NCBI GenBank assembly: GCA_005883905.1
Contig: VAYD01000358.1
Span: forward strand, 1 to 6,089
DNA: 6,089 bases
Direction of reading: 5' to 3'
Origin: Actinomycetota bacterium
GTDB taxonomy: Bacteria; Actinomycetota; Thermoleophilia; Solirubrobacterales; Solirubrobacteraceae
Part shown: piece by piece, positions 5,313-6,089 of the stretch
How positions within the stretch are numbered: the stretch's first letter is position 1
Layout of the letters: every line of letters starts with the position of its first letter
Position numbers and translations under genes: made by a program
The notes under the pieces: model-generated
The model's database searches: none
The model's input: only the letters and a program-made list of their open reading frames with translations
What the model was told of the DNA's origin: nothing

Positions 5313-5720
5313 ATGGGTTCGCTCAGCACGAGGGCAACGCTCGTCCCGCGCGGCCAGGCCGCAGCCGTCGTCCTCACCGACGAGCAGGTCGCGACCGTCG
5401 GCGAGGGCGCCAAGCGCTTCCCGGTCGTCGCGACGGTCAACGGCCACACCTGGCGCACCTCGGTCGTGCGCATGGGCGGCGAGTTCCTGCTCGGGCTGAA
5501 CCGCGAGGTCCGCGAGGGCGCGCGCGCCGAGGCCGGCGACTCGGTCGACCTGGAGCTCGAGCTCGACACCAAGCCGCGCGAGGTCGAGCTGCCGCCCGCG
5601 CTGGCGGCCGCCCTCGCCGCCGACAGCGAGGCGCTCGCCGCGGCCGAGGCCAAGCGCGACGAGACGCGCGAGCGGCGCGTGGCCAAGACGCTAGACCGGC
5701 TGCGGGAACTCGGTCAGTAG
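5313..5720 (+). CDS. DUF1905/YdeI-type protein with shortened C-terminus
   Basis: The 135-residue product starts with a DUF1905 small beta-barrel (residues about 6-90: RATL, then RFPVVATVNGHTWRTSVVRMGGEFLLGLNREVRE, AGDSVDLELELDTKPREV). A piece of the YdeI/OmpD-associated helical tail follows (PPALAAAL, then AKRDETRERRVAKTLDRL). In the relatives I know, about 20 residues with a LSYS-type helix lie between these two parts; here only ADSEALAAAE remains, so the tail is cut down in frame. The function of the family is not established; some members are named bacteriocin-protection proteins by homology only. ATG 5313 is favoured over GTG 5295, which would leave only one base to the divergent PNPOx start. 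The last 30 bases overlap the MerR gene end on the other strand. Confidence 0.85.
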   Translation: MGSLSTRATLVPRGQAAAVVLTDEQVATVGEGAKRFPVVATVNGHTWRTSVVRMGGEFLLGLNREVREGARAEAGDSVDLELELDTKPREVELPPALAAALAADSEALAAAEAKRDETRERRVAKTLDRLRELGQ

Positions 5721-6089
5721 CGCGCGCACGCGCTCGCGCCGCTCGGACAGCTCGGACTCGAGCTCCTCGATCTGCTCACGCCGGCGCGCGACGAGCTCGA
5801 GCTGGCGGTCGAGGTGCCGCGCGGACTCCTTGAGGATCGCCGCGCGCCGCTCCGGTGCCGGGTCGCCGCGGTGCCACTCGTCGCGCAGCGCCGCGCGCGC
5901 GTCCTGCGCCTCGAGCAGCTCGCGCAGCTCGTCCAGCGACAGGCCGAGCAGGTCCCTGAGCCGCAGCGCGTCGCGCAGGCGCTCGACGTCCTGCTCGGTG
6001 TAGGTGCGGTGCTTGCCCGACTCGCGCTCGCCGGCGCTGCCGAGCAGCCCGATCTCCTCGTAGTAGCGGATCGTGCGCGACGTCGTGCC
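5691..6089 (-). CDS. MerR-family regulator, N-terminus outside the window
   Basis: The visible 132 residues run from inside the first DNA-binding helix-turn-helix to the stop (TAG, CTA on plus at 5691-5693). They open with TSRTIRYYEEIGLL, the MerR signature, followed by the wing segment SGKHRTYTEQDVERL and the second helix pair LRLRDLLGLSLDELRELLE (about 42-60). Residues about 85-125 are a charged, heptad-like helix (KESARHLDRQLELVARRREQIEELESEL) that should be the dimer coiled coil. The effector-binding end is very short (LLTEFPQPV) and has no cysteines, so it is not a metal or thiol sensor of the CueR/SoxR kind. Roughly a dozen N-terminal residues are missing at the window edge. Its 3' end overlaps the DUF1905 gene by 30 bases on the opposite strand. 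Targets are unknown; MerR proteins usually act on elongated promoter spacers. Confidence 0.94.
   Translation of the reverse strand, partial: GTTSRTIRYYEEIGLLGSAGERESGKHRTYTEQDVERLRDALRLRDLLGLSLDELRELLEAQDARAALRDEWHRGDPAPERRAAILKESARHLDRQLELVARRREQIEELESELSERRERVRALLTEFPQPV

Overview
This is very GC-rich DNA (around 70% by eye) with strong G/C preference at third codon positions, few recognisable Shine-Dalgarno sites and tightly packed genes that often share start or stop bases. That fits a high-GC actinobacterium. The protein styles, from memory, recall Thermoleophilia/Solirubrobacterales, but no rRNA or marker gene is present to prove it. Most of the window is ordinary chromosomal housekeeping and accessory enzymes. 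I see no transposase, integrase, CRISPR array, tRNA or rRNA.

Left third (1-1743). A minus-strand gene encodes a NERD-domain protein with one membrane span and a small exported tail (111-1145), with a weak terminator-like hairpin beyond its stop. A 120-base divergent spacer carries a 10-bp palindrome and three CCTNAG boxes 11 bp apart. It leads into a small plus-strand gene of about 76 residues (1266-1496) that has a 14-pair hairpin inside its first codons. Next comes a 243-base gene-free stretch with a strong 43-base hairpin. It is bounded by a near-perfect 29-base direct repeat that ends on the stop codons of the genes to either side, which looks like the scar of an insertion or duplication.

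Middle (1740-3858). A one-domain cupin (minus) is divergent from an aldo/keto reductase and dienelactone hydrolase pair (plus). The two enzyme genes overlap by ATGA. The reductase is broken by a frame change at about 2892, apparently a small deletion, which happens to put its first 237 codons in frame with the hydrolase. The result is one open 558-codon frame that an automatic annotator could take for a natural fusion enzyme.

Right third (3855-6089). On the minus strand, a PNPOx-like flavin-binding protein is followed by a GlmS-type sugar-phosphate isomerase (SIS) protein, again overlapping by ATGA, so the two are probably one transcript. The SIS gene meets the hydrolase gene tail to tail, both stops sharing one CTAG. 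Divergent from the PNPOx gene is a short DUF1905/YdeI-type protein. Its last 30 bases overlap the 3' end of a MerR-family regulator that runs off the right edge of the window.

No single pathway links all these genes. The supported functional units are AKR+DLH and PNPOx+SIS. The best leads for something unusual are the repeat-bounded segment at 1468-1743, the damaged reductase with its accidental fusion frame, and the structured DNA around the small gene.
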